Below are positions 8,294 through 17,074 of a DNA stretch of 64,000 nucleotides, one piece after another. Both the position numbers and the translations under genes were made by a program. Location: NCBI GenBank assembly GCA_020628895.1, contig JAHDEM010000003.1, positions 17,748 through 81,747 of the forward strand. The letters run 5' to 3'. Below the pieces are notes generated by a model. It saw only the letters and a program-made list of their open reading frames with translations. It was not told where the DNA came from and ran no database searches. Each line of letters starts with the position of its first letter. Within the stretch, counting starts at the first letter, position 1. The stretch is from Candidatus Endobugula sp. (lineage in GTDB: Bacteria; Pseudomonadota; Gammaproteobacteria; Pseudomonadales; Cellvibrionaceae).

Positions 8294-9277
8294 TTATTGG
8301 AGACGATGAATAAAGCCATCAGATGACATTGCCCAATATCCCTTGGCTTGTTTATCAAAAGCGACATCGATAACAGCGGCTGCGGTTGGTTGCCATTGAT
8401 CCCTTTTGGGAATACTCCATTGCTTAATGAGTTTGAGAGTATTGGTATCTCTTAGCTCGATCTTACGATTGGTATAGCCTAATAATAAGTGCTTGTTATC
8501 ACTGCTAAAACGCGCAGAGTTAATACGTAACCCCCGCTGTAATTGGCTTTTTTGCAGCGGGATTATGCCTAAGCTTTTTTGTGTTTGTGTATCCCATAAC
8601 TCAGCTCGATCATACTTTGCCGCGGTTAGCGCATAACGCCCATCATTGCTGAGCTTAACCAGTTGCACGTCCTCTTCGTGTTGTATGGTAAATAGTCGTT
8701 GCCCGTCGCTTACCTGCCATACGGCAGCAGTATGATCCTCTGATCCAGTGATCGCTAAAGGGTTGTTATTGCCGCTCACATCAACACTGCGAACTCTGCC
8801 CTTGTGATAGAAGGTTCGAGTAATGCCTCCACGAACAGCATCAAACATAACGGCGCTATGATCAGCCAGGCCCAGTAGGGCGTAGCGCCCACCGGAGCTC
8901 AGTTGGCTATCTAATATTTCCGCTGGAGATGTCCAATAGCGTGATGCTTCACCCGTATTAATGTCCCATAGCACGAGTGTTGAGGCGTCGGTGGTTAAGG
9001 CTCGGTTATTGGTATTATCAATAGTAGCCGAAATGATAATGCGATCATCAATATTTTCACTGTGGTTCCAGTTGTAAAAACGCTCACCATCGCTGTTTCG
9101 CCAAAAACTACCCCCATGAAAAATAGAGCCCACAACAGAATACTCCCCACCTATTGAGAGAGCGCCACCATTGATGCCTCTGTTCGCGACTTCAATAGAG
9201 CTTGAAGGTGTATTTTTTTCACTGCAGGATAGTGTGAGAAGCGCTGCTAATCCAATGAATAGGGCTCTACGACTCAT
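8294..9277 (-). CDS. WD40-like beta-propeller lipoprotein
   Basis: About 327 aa from the third in-frame ATG (9277), which gives a compact lipoprotein signal MSRRALFIGLAALLTLSC with lipobox LTLSC. Starts at 9298 and 9283 are also possible; none has a strong Shine-Dalgarno. The mature part has repeated WD40-like blades: TLVLWDINTGEA, SAVMFDAVRGG, HTAAVWQVSDGQ, RAELWDTQTQKS and KIELRDTNTLKL, each preceded by an ALTTD/ALLGL/AITGSED-type strand. Such propellers act as scaffolds; no specific partner can be named. Convergent with the FKBP gene. Confidence 0.8.
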   Translation of the reverse strand: MSRRALFIGLAALLTLSCSEKNTPSSSIEVANRGINGGALSIGGEYSVVGSIFHGGSFWRNSDGERFYNWNHSENIDDRIIISATIDNTNNRALTTDASTLVLWDINTGEASRYWTSPAEILDSQLSSGGRYALLGLADHSAVMFDAVRGGITRTFYHKGRVRSVDVSGNNNPLAITGSEDHTAAVWQVSDGQRLFTIQHEEDVQLVKLSNDGRYALTAAKYDRAELWDTQTQKSLGIIPLQKSQLQRGLRINSARFSSDNKHLLLGYTNRKIELRDTNTLKLIKQWSIPKRDQWQPTAAAVIDVAFDKQAKGYWAMSSDGFIHRLQ

Positions 9278-9439
9278 GCACATATAACCATATCCCATTA
9301 GGGCGATAGCTATATTGCGAAGGTGAGTTAGGAGTGAATTGAGCTGGGTGATATCGAATCCCTCTAGTAAATATTGTGTCTTTTAAGTGTAGTCGATATT
9401 TACTAGAGGTTGATGTTAAGAGGTAAAAATCAAATGAAG

Positions 9440-9907
9440 TTAAGCGACCATATCTTTATGAGAGATGTGCAATACCTCAATCATGCGGTCTTCAGCAGAA
9501 AATCTCGGTTCTAAGCTAGGTCCCATTGACGATAAGTCTTTGGCTAGTTCGCTAAGGTCATCGGCTTCTTGGTATTTGTCATTAAAATCTAGTAGAGATT
9601 CTGTAGTATTATCAATGATTTGATATAACTCTGCTGCCTGCTTAAGGCCTTGCTTGTCACCAAAATCTTTGCCTTCTTTTATCAGTTGGTCATACACTTC
9701 AAAGTGCCCAGCAGAAACATAATCAACTAGTATTTGGCAGAGCTTTTTCAGTTGTTCGGTATGTGCTGTATTGCTTTCGTCGTATTTATCGATGCTAGAT
9801 AGGTCACAATAGGCGACTAATAACTGCTGACGTTCATGTAACCAACGATCTATGATGTCATTAACACCACCCCAGCGTTCTTTAGCCGATTGGCAATTTT
9901 CTAACAT
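9440..9907 (-). CDS. rsd: Regulator of sigma D (Rsd/AlgQ family)
   Basis: 155 aa, close to the usual Rsd/AlgQ length. Recognised from the N-terminal block CQSAKERWGGVNDIIDRWLHERQQLLVAYCDLS and the following KLCQILVDYVSAGHFEVYDQL. Rsd binds the housekeeping sigma-70 in stationary phase and frees core RNA polymerase for other sigma factors; the Pseudomonas homologue is AlgQ. All-helical, no signal peptide. The neighbouring dsbB upstream on the same strand is the same association seen in Pseudomonas, where algQ and dsbB-type genes sit together. Confidence 0.9.
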   Translation of the reverse strand: MLENCQSAKERWGGVNDIIDRWLHERQQLLVAYCDLSSIDKYDESNTAHTEQLKKLCQILVDYVSAGHFEVYDQLIKEGKDFGDKQGLKQAAELYQIIDNTTESLLDFNDKYQEADDLSELAKDLSSMGPSLEPRFSAEDRMIEVLHISHKDMVA

Positions 9908-10087
9908 GATGAAACTCCTAAAACTACGTATTTATATGGGTATTATTCAGAATAAGCATAACTTACCCTGTTGTCTTTATAGGTAACCTGCCCGATAGCA
10001 GGCTAAGTCCTGTGACGTTAGTTTAAAAGTAGAAGATGTTGATTATAAACGCAAGTTTTTTCGTTCTTATCTGTTCGTTACCTGTTG

Positions 10088-10597
10088 TTAATCGGTTTGT
10101 TTAAAGGATCGAGCCAATAAAAAGCCGTTCATTGAAAAAAGCCCGATAAAAGCCACTAATGTCCATCCAGGTATGGTTAACCCTAAAAACGACCATACTG
10201 ATTCCGCGCAATTACCATCGCCCTGCAGTAATACCACCATGGCTTCCATAAAGGGGACTGTATCGAGTAAGTAACCGAGGCTTGGTCCGCAAGCGGGTGC
10301 TAGATCCTCCGGCAAGCTTTGTAGCCAGATATGGCGGCTAGAAAAGCCTCCGCCAATAACCGCCAATACCATGCCCAAAATCGGGTACACTTGTCTTCCC
10401 TTTCCTTTTGGTTGGTGTAGCCAAGCAGCGAGAGCAACCAGTCCTACGGCGATCACAAATACTCGTTGCGTCATGCACAGGGCGCACGGAATAAGATCCA
10501 TTTGGTATTGCATAAAGAGTGCTATAGCGATTAGAGCCGCTGCTCCTAACCAGATAACAAGATAACAATGGCGTGGTAACTTTGGTGAATCCAGCAC
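10088..10597 (-). CDS. dsbB: Disulfide bond formation protein DsbB
   Basis: Inner-membrane quinone reductase that reoxidises DsbA, 169 aa. Both required cysteine pairs are present: C38-x-x-C41 in PCALCMTQR after the first helix, and C103/C130 (PACGPSLGYLLD and GDGNCAE) in the second periplasmic loop. Four hydrophobic segments give the DsbB topology. About 180 bp separate it from rsd, so it may have its own promoter. Confidence 0.94.
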   Translation of the reverse strand: MLDSPKLPRHCYLVIWLGAAALIAIALFMQYQMDLIPCALCMTQRVFVIAVGLVALAAWLHQPKGKGRQVYPILGMVLAVIGGGFSSRHIWLQSLPEDLAPACGPSLGYLLDTVPFMEAMVVLLQGDGNCAESVWSFLGLTIPGWTLVAFIGLFSMNGFLLARSFKQTD

Positions 10598-10836
10598 AGT
10601 TTTTCCTTATTGTTGATGAGTTATTAATAGGTGCTCATCATAACGAGATTGCACACGAAATCCCACGAAAATTGATATACGGTGCCTTTTTTAGGCTTGC
10701 TAACCTTAGATAGTTATCAACGTTACGCTAGAAATAAATCCGGTGTTTCTTTTTGTCAATAATATCGCTTTTTATCATGCATCTGCGTTAATGCTTCTAT
10801 ACTGATTAAAAGATGAATCTTTTTAAGGGTGTAGGT

Positions 10837-11262
10837 ATGAAAAAAGTGTTATGGGGAGTATTAATCGGGTGCTCTATACTATTGAACGCGAGCATGGTGA
10901 TGGCAGAAGAAGGTGAGGGTGATGCACCTGCGGTGTTAGAGCGTCCTATCTATGTTCCTGTTAAACCAGCTTTTGTTGTGAATTATGGAGGGCCCGGAAA
11001 ACTGCAGTATATGAAGGTTGAGATTTCATTGCGAGTTATCGATACCAGTGCATCCAATGCCGCTCGCCACCATATGCCATTGATTCGAGACTATTTGGTC
11101 AGAATGTTAAGTCGTCAGACAGATGAAGATATCGATACCTTAGAGGGTAAAGAGCGCTTACGAGTGGCTGCATTAGAAGGTGTACAGAATGTGATTATGG
11201 AAGAAGATGGTGAGCAAGGCGTCACTGACCTTTTCTTTAATAACTTTGTGGTCCAGCGTTAA
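10837..11262 (+). CDS. FliL-like exported protein
   Basis: About 141 aa from ATG 10837 (AGGG upstream). The ORF-track start at 10813 would add eight residues before the signal peptide MKKVLWGVLIGCSILLNASMVMA. The mature part matches the FliL domain layout: PIYVPVKPAFVVNY, MKVEISLRVID, HHMPLIRDYLVRMLSRQTDEDIDTLEGKERLRVAALEGVQNVI and a C-terminal FFNNFVVQR. Unlike flagellar FliL it seems to have a cleavable signal rather than a membrane anchor, and no flagellar genes are near. A stand-alone FliL-like protein of unknown role is therefore the safer call. Not part of the dsbB transcript (opposite strand). Confidence 0.82.
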   Translation: MKKVLWGVLIGCSILLNASMVMAEEGEGDAPAVLERPIYVPVKPAFVVNYGGPGKLQYMKVEISLRVIDTSASNAARHHMPLIRDYLVRMLSRQTDEDIDTLEGKERLRVAALEGVQNVIMEEDGEQGVTDLFFNNFVVQR

Positions 11263-11315
11263 TTAAGCCATCAGCTATTGTCGCTCTACAGTGGTTCTTG
11301 GGCGCAATAGCTATT

Positions 11316-11348
11316 AAAAGGTAGATAGTATAAGACTCATTATCTACC
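11316..11348 (-). terminator. Possible terminator for the gshA/LuxR-type operon
   Basis: On the minus strand GGTAGATA and TATCTACC form an 8-bp stem followed by CTTTTAAT, 16 bp after the LuxR-type gene's stop. The T-run is short. A second inverted repeat, AGCTATTG/CAATAGCT, lies just beyond. Confidence 0.45.
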
Positions 11349-11363
11349 ATAAATCCTCGCTTT

Positions 11364-11837
11364 CTAGTTTGCGACAGAATGTTCTATATGCAAAATATCA
11401 TTGAGAAAACTGGCGGTAAAATCGGCCCGGTTATCTGTGTTTGATTTTTTGTAAATAGCGCTGGCTTGTTGACGCACGGTCTTTTCCGCAACCGAGCGTA
11501 TGCGAGCAATCTCATTAAATGAGAACCCTTTAATAATTAACCACGCCACTTCTTTTTCTGATTTGCTTAGCTTCCACTGTGTGAGTTGTTCTTGTACTAC
11601 ATCTGCCAGTTTGCCCTTGAGTGATTGCAGCTCCGTGTGGTTTTTGGCAATCGTCAATTCATAGCGTTTTGACATGAAATATTCTAATAACAGGGTGACA
11701 AACACCAGTGCGAAGAAAGCCGCCTCAAGAAAATAGTGTACAAATGAACTGCCCTCCATAATATCGCCGACCACTTCGTAAATAAAAAACACGGCTGCCA
11801 GCCAAAGAACAATTTTAGTAAGCTTGGAATTCATCAA
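11364..11837 (-). CDS. Membrane-anchored LuxR-type HTH protein
   Basis: 157 aa. Two hydrophobic helices occupy the first 55 residues (KIVLWLAAVFFIYEVVG and FLEAAFFALVFVTLLLEYF). A probable short coiled coil follows (AKNHTELQSLKGKLADVVQEQL), then a LuxR/GerE-type helix-turn-helix: LSKSEKEVAWLIIKGFSFNEIARIRSVAEKTVRQQASAIYKKSNTDNRADF. The domain order suggests a membrane-tethered transcription factor. It starts 2 bp after the gshA stop codon on the same strand and so is almost certainly translated from the gshA transcript. A role in sensing envelope or redox state is only a guess from that linkage. Confidence 0.85.
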   Translation of the reverse strand: MMNSKLTKIVLWLAAVFFIYEVVGDIMEGSSFVHYFLEAAFFALVFVTLLLEYFMSKRYELTIAKNHTELQSLKGKLADVVQEQLTQWKLSKSEKEVAWLIIKGFSFNEIARIRSVAEKTVRQQASAIYKKSNTDNRADFTASFLNDILHIEHSVAN

Positions 11838-11839
11838 TA

Positions 11840-13456
11840 TTAACCTGTTGCAGTAGAGGGGGTTTTGGATTCAGAGGCACAACAATCATACTGCGCATAA
11901 TAATCAGCCAGATACTGGTCAAATGGGATGCTTTGGCTGTTTTCTAACTGCATTTGTTTACGAATAGAGTCTTTGGCTAATGATGTAAGGGGCTGTGTTG
12001 CTGCATCAAGAGGGTAGTTGATGAAAAAATCTTTGTGTTCCAATGACTTATTGGCTGCAAAACGATAGAACGTCACCTGATCTTTGGCCATGTCTGCCAA
12101 AATGCGTGCCGATGGCGTTAATGAAGCATCATCTAACTTTTGTTTTTCGATCGCAACGCTCTTTTGGTAGGTTTTTTCTGTACAGCAGCGATCGAGAAAT
12201 TGTGCAACAGTGGATAATCCATCCATTAATTGTTTGCCCCAATCTCGCATAGATCTTTCTTTACCCTGATGTAATAAGGTAAGCTCTGGGTCGCGGCCGG
12301 AGTAAACCATTCGTTTCTGATTTTCCTGAATCTCAGTATATTCGGCTTCGTCAGAGGCTGGGCTATCAGATAGTAAACAGTAGATTAAAAAAGTATCTAA
12401 AAAGTGGCTTTGTTGCTCACTAATACCGGCAGGCTCGTAAGGGTTAATATCAAGGCAACGGACTTCGATATACTCGATACCCCTTTCGGATAATGCAGAA
12501 AGAGCGGTTTCTCCACGTTCAGCTGTCCGTTTTGGTCGAATAACACTGTAAAACTCATTTTCGATTTGCAGAAGACCATCATTTAATTGTTGGTAGTTGC
12601 CCTGCTTGTCTTTTATACCTGTTTTAGCGTAATCAGGATGCGTTCTTTTAATGGCGCAACATAACGTGCTGATGTAACTATCTAAACAGTTATAGGTGAT
12701 AACAAGGGAGTCTTGAGCATTGCTCTGATAGCCTAAATCGCCCATGCGAAGAGAGGTTGCATACGGTGTATGCAGGCTATGGACGTCATCCCCAAAGGGG
12801 ACTAGCTGGTGCTTTTTGTCACCAACAAAACTTTTGCAAACTCCGGGAGACGCGCCAAATAAATAGAGTAATAACCAGAAGTAACGCCGAAAATTACGAA
12901 TCAATCGGAAATAGCCCTGAGTTTTAAAGTCCTGTAATGACCGAGGGCTTTTCTCGGCTTTTTGTAAAAATTCCCACAAAGAGTCGGGCACCGAAAAATT
13001 ATAATGAATCCCCGCAATCGTTTGCATGGTGCGCCCATATCGATGGCCTAAGCCCTCTCGGTAAACTGTTTTCATTAAACCGCTGTTGGAACTACCGTAT
13101 TGAGCAATAGGAATATCGCTATCTGCACCTAGCATGCAAGGCATGCTTGTCACCCAGAGTTGTTCGTTGTCGAGGTTTTGGTAAGTAAAGGCATGTAACT
13201 GGTTTAATTGCTCTATGCTTTCTGCGCTTGTGGGATGCGGGTCGGTAATAAATTCTAATAAAGCTTCACTGTAATCGGTTGTGATATGTGGATGCGTGAG
13301 CGCAGAGCCGAGTGATGCAGGGTGTGGGGTTGTTGCCAGTGTTCCCTCAGGTGTGATCCGCAAGCTCTCTTTTTCTAAGCCTCGGACCATATTATTAATG
13401 CCAGCGTGGTCTGGATGTGAAGATATTTGATGTATCAGTTCTGCAAGCTTAGACAA
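11840..13456 (-). CDS. gshA: Glutamate-cysteine ligase GshA
   Basis: First enzyme of glutathione synthesis, ATP-dependent ligation of Glu and Cys, 538 aa, the size of the proteobacterial class I enzyme. Diagnostic stretches are GLEKESLRITPEG, TTDYSEALLEFITDPHPT, TIAGIHYNFSVPDSLW, YRLIRNF-type YFRLIRNFRRYFWLLLYLFGASP, and IEYIEVRCLDINPYEPAGIS. The start ATG is followed by the usual LAELIHQISSHP. It is downstream of a small Pro-rich protein (38 bp gap) and upstream of the LuxR-type gene. Confidence 0.96.
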   Translation of the reverse strand: MSKLAELIHQISSHPDHAGINNMVRGLEKESLRITPEGTLATTPHPASLGSALTHPHITTDYSEALLEFITDPHPTSAESIEQLNQLHAFTYQNLDNEQLWVTSMPCMLGADSDIPIAQYGSSNSGLMKTVYREGLGHRYGRTMQTIAGIHYNFSVPDSLWEFLQKAEKSPRSLQDFKTQGYFRLIRNFRRYFWLLLYLFGASPGVCKSFVGDKKHQLVPFGDDVHSLHTPYATSLRMGDLGYQSNAQDSLVITYNCLDSYISTLCCAIKRTHPDYAKTGIKDKQGNYQQLNDGLLQIENEFYSVIRPKRTAERGETALSALSERGIEYIEVRCLDINPYEPAGISEQQSHFLDTFLIYCLLSDSPASDEAEYTEIQENQKRMVYSGRDPELTLLHQGKERSMRDWGKQLMDGLSTVAQFLDRCCTEKTYQKSVAIEKQKLDDASLTPSARILADMAKDQVTFYRFAANKSLEHKDFFINYPLDAATQPLTSLAKDSIRKQMQLENSQSIPFDQYLADYYAQYDCCASESKTPSTATG

Positions 13457-13494
13457 GAGCTTCTCCTATGGAGCAAAGTGCTAATTAATAATGA

Positions 13495-13878
13495 CTATAT
13501 GCCGACAACAGTGGAGGCTGGCTCAGTATTATTCAATGGCTGAGAGTGATTTTCCTCATTTTGTCCATTTTCTTCTGTAGTAAATAGGGTATCTTGTGCT
13601 TGGTCAGTTTCAGGTGCTTCTTTAGGTAGGGGAGGAGGTAAGTCATCAGCTGGAATAGCTGGGTGGTTTTTAGGCCCTGCAGGATATTCTTTAATACTAA
13701 TGCGTAATTCTACATGCTGAGAATTGACTTCGACTAGCATGTTTAAGGCTTCGTCTTTATGAACACTGCGAAATAGCGCATTAGGTTCTTGCCCATCAAC
13801 CCATTCGACGGATTGTTTATTGGTTGTTTTTTTTAAGTAGTAGCCGAGCTGGTTTTGCAATATGTACAAAGTGGTCAT
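13495..13878 (-). CDS. Hypothetical Pro-rich protein upstream of gshA
   Basis: 127 aa, function not recognised. The N-terminal 65 residues look folded (TLYILQNQLGYYLKKTTNKQ, then WVDG and ELRISIKEYPAG). The C-terminal half is low-complexity, with ADDLPPPLPKEAP and many Glu, Gln, Asn and Thr. No signal peptide or membrane segment. It reads into gshA with a 38-bp gap on the same strand, suggesting co-transcription. Confidence 0.65.
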   Translation of the reverse strand: MTTLYILQNQLGYYLKKTTNKQSVEWVDGQEPNALFRSVHKDEALNMLVEVNSQHVELRISIKEYPAGPKNHPAIPADDLPPPLPKEAPETDQAQDTLFTTEENGQNEENHSQPLNNTEPASTVVGI

Positions 13879-14177
13879 AAAGAACTAGGTCCCTAATGGT
13901 ATTCGTTAACAACATGAATAAACGGTCTATTCTACCCTAAATGGCATCTGGTGGTGATACTTTCACGAGCTGGCAAGTAGTTATTGCAAAATACTTAGAA
14001 TGGAACACATAAATGAGAATATATGTGATAATGCCTACAAAAATGGTGTGCTTACAGGTAATATAGGCTGTTATATGTTCGCATTTAAACAGGGATGGCG
14101 CGATTTTGGTATATTTCCCTACAAATCTGGGTCTTTCAAGTATTGGATGTCCGTTAAAACGTTAGGTTAGGTAAATA

Positions 14178-15083
14178 ATGGTGAATGACCATTTCAAAGG
14201 ATTGTATTCGCAACGAGGACAGACAACGTTGTTAATTTTAGGTAAATGGGTAATCGCCACTGCTTGTGTTCTATGGTTGGCACATTCGACCACCCAGCTG
14301 GCAGTGATGTTATCTGCAGTGACTAATGAGCCGCCGCTGCCAACCTCCATCGTCAATCCTTCAAACTCTCAATCTCGTCAGAGCCCACCTCCTATAGATA
14401 TTTCTGCCCTAAAGTCTATTGCTCTCTTTAAAGAGGTGGTTGTTAATGTTCCAGTACCCGAGCCTGAGGTTGAGCCTGAAGAAGTTGTTGTAGAAACAAA
14501 ACTTAATTTAGTGCTTAAAGGGCTATTTACTACAGATGATGCCAATGTAGGACAGGCTATTATTGCCCATAATAATAGGGACCAGCTGTATCAGGTAGAA
14601 GACGAGATAGATGGCCTGTCCAATGTTACTCTCTCTGCTGTACATGATGATCGTATTGTTCTCAATAACCGAGGGAGCCGAGAAGTCTTATATCTTTACC
14701 CAGAGGGTGAACGTATTGCTGTTTCTAGCCCTGTTCGAGAGCCGATACGGGAAGAGGTGGATCAAGCTCAGGCCATTGATCTGAATAACCCATCAGTGAA
14801 AAAACTCAGTGAAATGATGCGTGTTGTCCGCGAGCGGGATAAAACAACAGGTGATATGCTGGGTTTTAGAATTCTACCAGGAAGAGACCGGGATGCGTTT
14901 GCGCGTTCAGGATTACAAGCTAATGATATTATTACTAGTATCGATGGAAACGAGTTAACCGATTTACGTACAGCAATGGCGATTTATCGTGAAAAGCGAG
15001 ATGCGTCGGAAGCCTCCTTGATTATTAATCGACAAGGTAACCAACTTAGCCTGGATATTAATCTTGATAAGCTAAGCCGTTAA
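14178..15083 (+). CDS. gspC: Type II secretion system protein GspC
   Basis: Inner-membrane component linking the T2SS platform to the secretin, 301 aa. One membrane helix near residues 20-45 (ILGKWVIATACVLWLAH) is followed by a short Pro/Ser linker. The homology region (LNLVLKGLFTTDDANVGQAIIAHNNRDQLYQVEDEI) spans about 110-170. A C-terminal PDZ-like domain follows (GFRILPGRDRDAFARSGLQANDIITSIDGNELTD). It is the first gene of a same-strand block reaching gspN. The 299-bp gap upstream should hold the operon promoter, but I could not assign one. Confidence 0.93.
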   Translation: MVNDHFKGLYSQRGQTTLLILGKWVIATACVLWLAHSTTQLAVMLSAVTNEPPLPTSIVNPSNSQSRQSPPPIDISALKSIALFKEVVVNVPVPEPEVEPEEVVVETKLNLVLKGLFTTDDANVGQAIIAHNNRDQLYQVEDEIDGLSNVTLSAVHDDRIVLNNRGSREVLYLYPEGERIAVSSPVREPIREEVDQAQAIDLNNPSVKKLSEMMRVVRERDKTTGDMLGFRILPGRDRDAFARSGLQANDIITSIDGNELTDLRTAMAIYREKRDASEASLIINRQGNQLSLDINLDKLSR

Positions 15084-15121
15084 ATATAAGCACGAATTTT
15101 TATAAGGAATGGAACCGCAAA

Positions 15122-17056
15122 GTGAAGACTGTTTTAAAAAATATGTTGACCGTATGGCTGACTGCTTTATTAGCAGTCAGTTCGTCGTTTGTTTACGCTC
15201 AATCAGCACAGGAACAAACATGGCAAATTAACTTTAAGGACTCAGACATCCAAGAGGTCATTAAATTTGTTGCTGATGTGACAGGCAAAACCGTCATCAT
15301 CGACCCACGAGTAAAAGGTAAAGTTAAAGTTATCTCTACTTCTGCATTAACCAAACAAGAGTTGTATGATCTATTTTTATCGGTACTAGAGACGCAAGGT
15401 TTTACCGCGATTGAAGTTGGCGATATTGTGCGTGTTATTCCACGAAAAGATGCGCGCACATCCGCAGTTCCTGTTGTGAACCAACCTGACTTTGGAACGG
15501 ATGCTTATATTACACAAGTGATACAACTCTATAACGTATCTGCTTCGAAAGTGCTTCCAGTATTACGGCCATTAGCTCCCCAGCATGCACATTTAGCTGC
15601 TTATGAGCCCAGTAATGCCATTATCATTTCAGATACGGTCGCTAATATTTCTCGTTTAAGCGACATTATTCAACGTATCGATAGGGCCGGTGTTGCAGAA
15701 ACGGATGTGATCCCTCTTCGATATGCGCAAGCAACAGATATGGCTACCATGTTGCAACAGTTAAGTAAAAACGACAATGATTCCCCGCAAAACACGCAAG
15801 CCATTATTGTGGCCGATAAAAGAAGTAATAGTTTGTTGGTTACCGGTGATGAAGTTAGACGTAAAAAAATATATGAGTTGGTTGAACGTTTAGATGTATC
15901 GCAACCTCAATCAGGCAATGTGCGTGTTATTTATCTAGAGTATGCAGATGCCGAAGAAGTTTCCACTGTTTTGGCAAAAGTGGTTTCCAGTATTTCAAAA
16001 CTAGAGCCTGATGCTACTAAAACCGGCGCTCAACCATCGGCAGCCAATGCATCTGTAGAGGCTGATGCGGCGACTAACTCGCTACTGATTACTGCTGATA
16101 GCGAAACAATGGAATCACTTTTGTCGGTAATAGAGCGATTAGATATTCGTCGAGCGCAGGTGCTAGTTGAGGCGATTATTGTTGAAATTAGCGCAGACCT
16201 AAGTCGTAATTTGGGTGTAGAGTGGGCAGCATTTAGAGAAGATAAAATATTAGCGGCTTCACAGAATACGGGTGCATTGGCAACAGTGATTAATGGTGTG
16301 CAAAATAATGATACCAGTACGCTTTCTAGTTTGACCGGACAAACGATTGGTTTTGGCGGAACAGGCAATAGTGGAGTTAACTTTGGCGGCTTAATTAATT
16401 TTTTCCAAGGCAATACAGATGCTAATATCTTATCAACGCCTAGTTTGCTAACAACGGATAATAATGAGGCTCAGATTTCTATTGGTCAGAATGTGCCTTT
16501 TGTCACCGGTTCATTTACCACAACTACAGGTGACGCAACGAATCCTTTCCAGACTATTCAACGAGAAGATGTTGGCATCTCCTTGAAAGTCACACCACAA
16601 ATTAATGAAGGCGATACAGTAATACTCGATATCGAACAAGAGGTATCCAGCATTTCTGCTTCGGCAAGTGCCTCAGATATTATTACCAATGAGCGTAAAA
16701 TTAATACTAAAGTGATTGCTCAAGATGGCGAGACAATTATTCTTGGTGGACTCATTAGTGATGATATCCAACAACAAGAGCAAAAAGTACCTGTGCTAGG
16801 TGATATCCCTGTTTTTGGAAACTTATTTAGAAATGACGCCACAGCAGTAAGAAAAAATAATTTAATGGTTTTTTTACGTGCAACGATCATTCGTGATAAT
16901 CGTTCAATGGCTGGAGCTACTGGTGAAAAATATCGTTATATTCGAGAACAACAAATTTATGCGAAAGAAAATGCTAATTATTTGTTGGACCAAAAAATAT
17001 TACCATTATTGCCGGTATGGGATGATGCATATGAAGAAGAATCGGTAGCACCATGA
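15122..17056 (+). CDS. gspD: Type II secretion system secretin GspD
   Basis: Outer-membrane secretin, 644 aa, GTG start behind AAGGAATGG. Order of domains: a signal peptide ending FVYAQ; N0 domain (WQINFKDSDIQEVIKFVADVTGKTVIIDP); N1-N3 repeats; and a C-terminal secretin domain with VLVEAIIVEIS, NILSTPSLLTTDNNEAQISIGQNVPFVTGS and VPVLGDIPVFGNLFRN. It ends about 50 residues after the secretin core, so a pilotin-binding S-domain is possible. It forms the pore through which folded exoproteins leave the periplasm. Confidence 0.96.
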   Translation: MKTVLKNMLTVWLTALLAVSSSFVYAQSAQEQTWQINFKDSDIQEVIKFVADVTGKTVIIDPRVKGKVKVISTSALTKQELYDLFLSVLETQGFTAIEVGDIVRVIPRKDARTSAVPVVNQPDFGTDAYITQVIQLYNVSASKVLPVLRPLAPQHAHLAAYEPSNAIIISDTVANISRLSDIIQRIDRAGVAETDVIPLRYAQATDMATMLQQLSKNDNDSPQNTQAIIVADKRSNSLLVTGDEVRRKKIYELVERLDVSQPQSGNVRVIYLEYADAEEVSTVLAKVVSSISKLEPDATKTGAQPSAANASVEADAATNSLLITADSETMESLLSVIERLDIRRAQVLVEAIIVEISADLSRNLGVEWAAFREDKILAASQNTGALATVINGVQNNDTSTLSSLTGQTIGFGGTGNSGVNFGGLINFFQGNTDANILSTPSLLTTDNNEAQISIGQNVPFVTGSFTTTTGDATNPFQTIQREDVGISLKVTPQINEGDTVILDIEQEVSSISASASASDIITNERKINTKVIAQDGETIILGGLISDDIQQQEQKVPVLGDIPVFGNLFRNDATAVRKNNLMVFLRATIIRDNRSMAGATGEKYRYIREQQIYAKENANYLLDQKILPLLPVWDDAYEEESVAP

Positions 17057-17074
17057 TATTAAATGGAATTGTAT

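Noticed and set aside
10813-11262. Flagellar FliL and thus a flagellar locus
   Set aside because: The protein has a cleavable signal peptide and no flagellar genes are nearby; only FliL-like is supported.
15199-16413. Minus-strand ORFs inside gspD and similar long shadows elsewhere (for example 532-930, 42456-42809, 46164-46464)
   Set aside because: They are antisense to clearly real genes and lack any recognisable domain or start signal.
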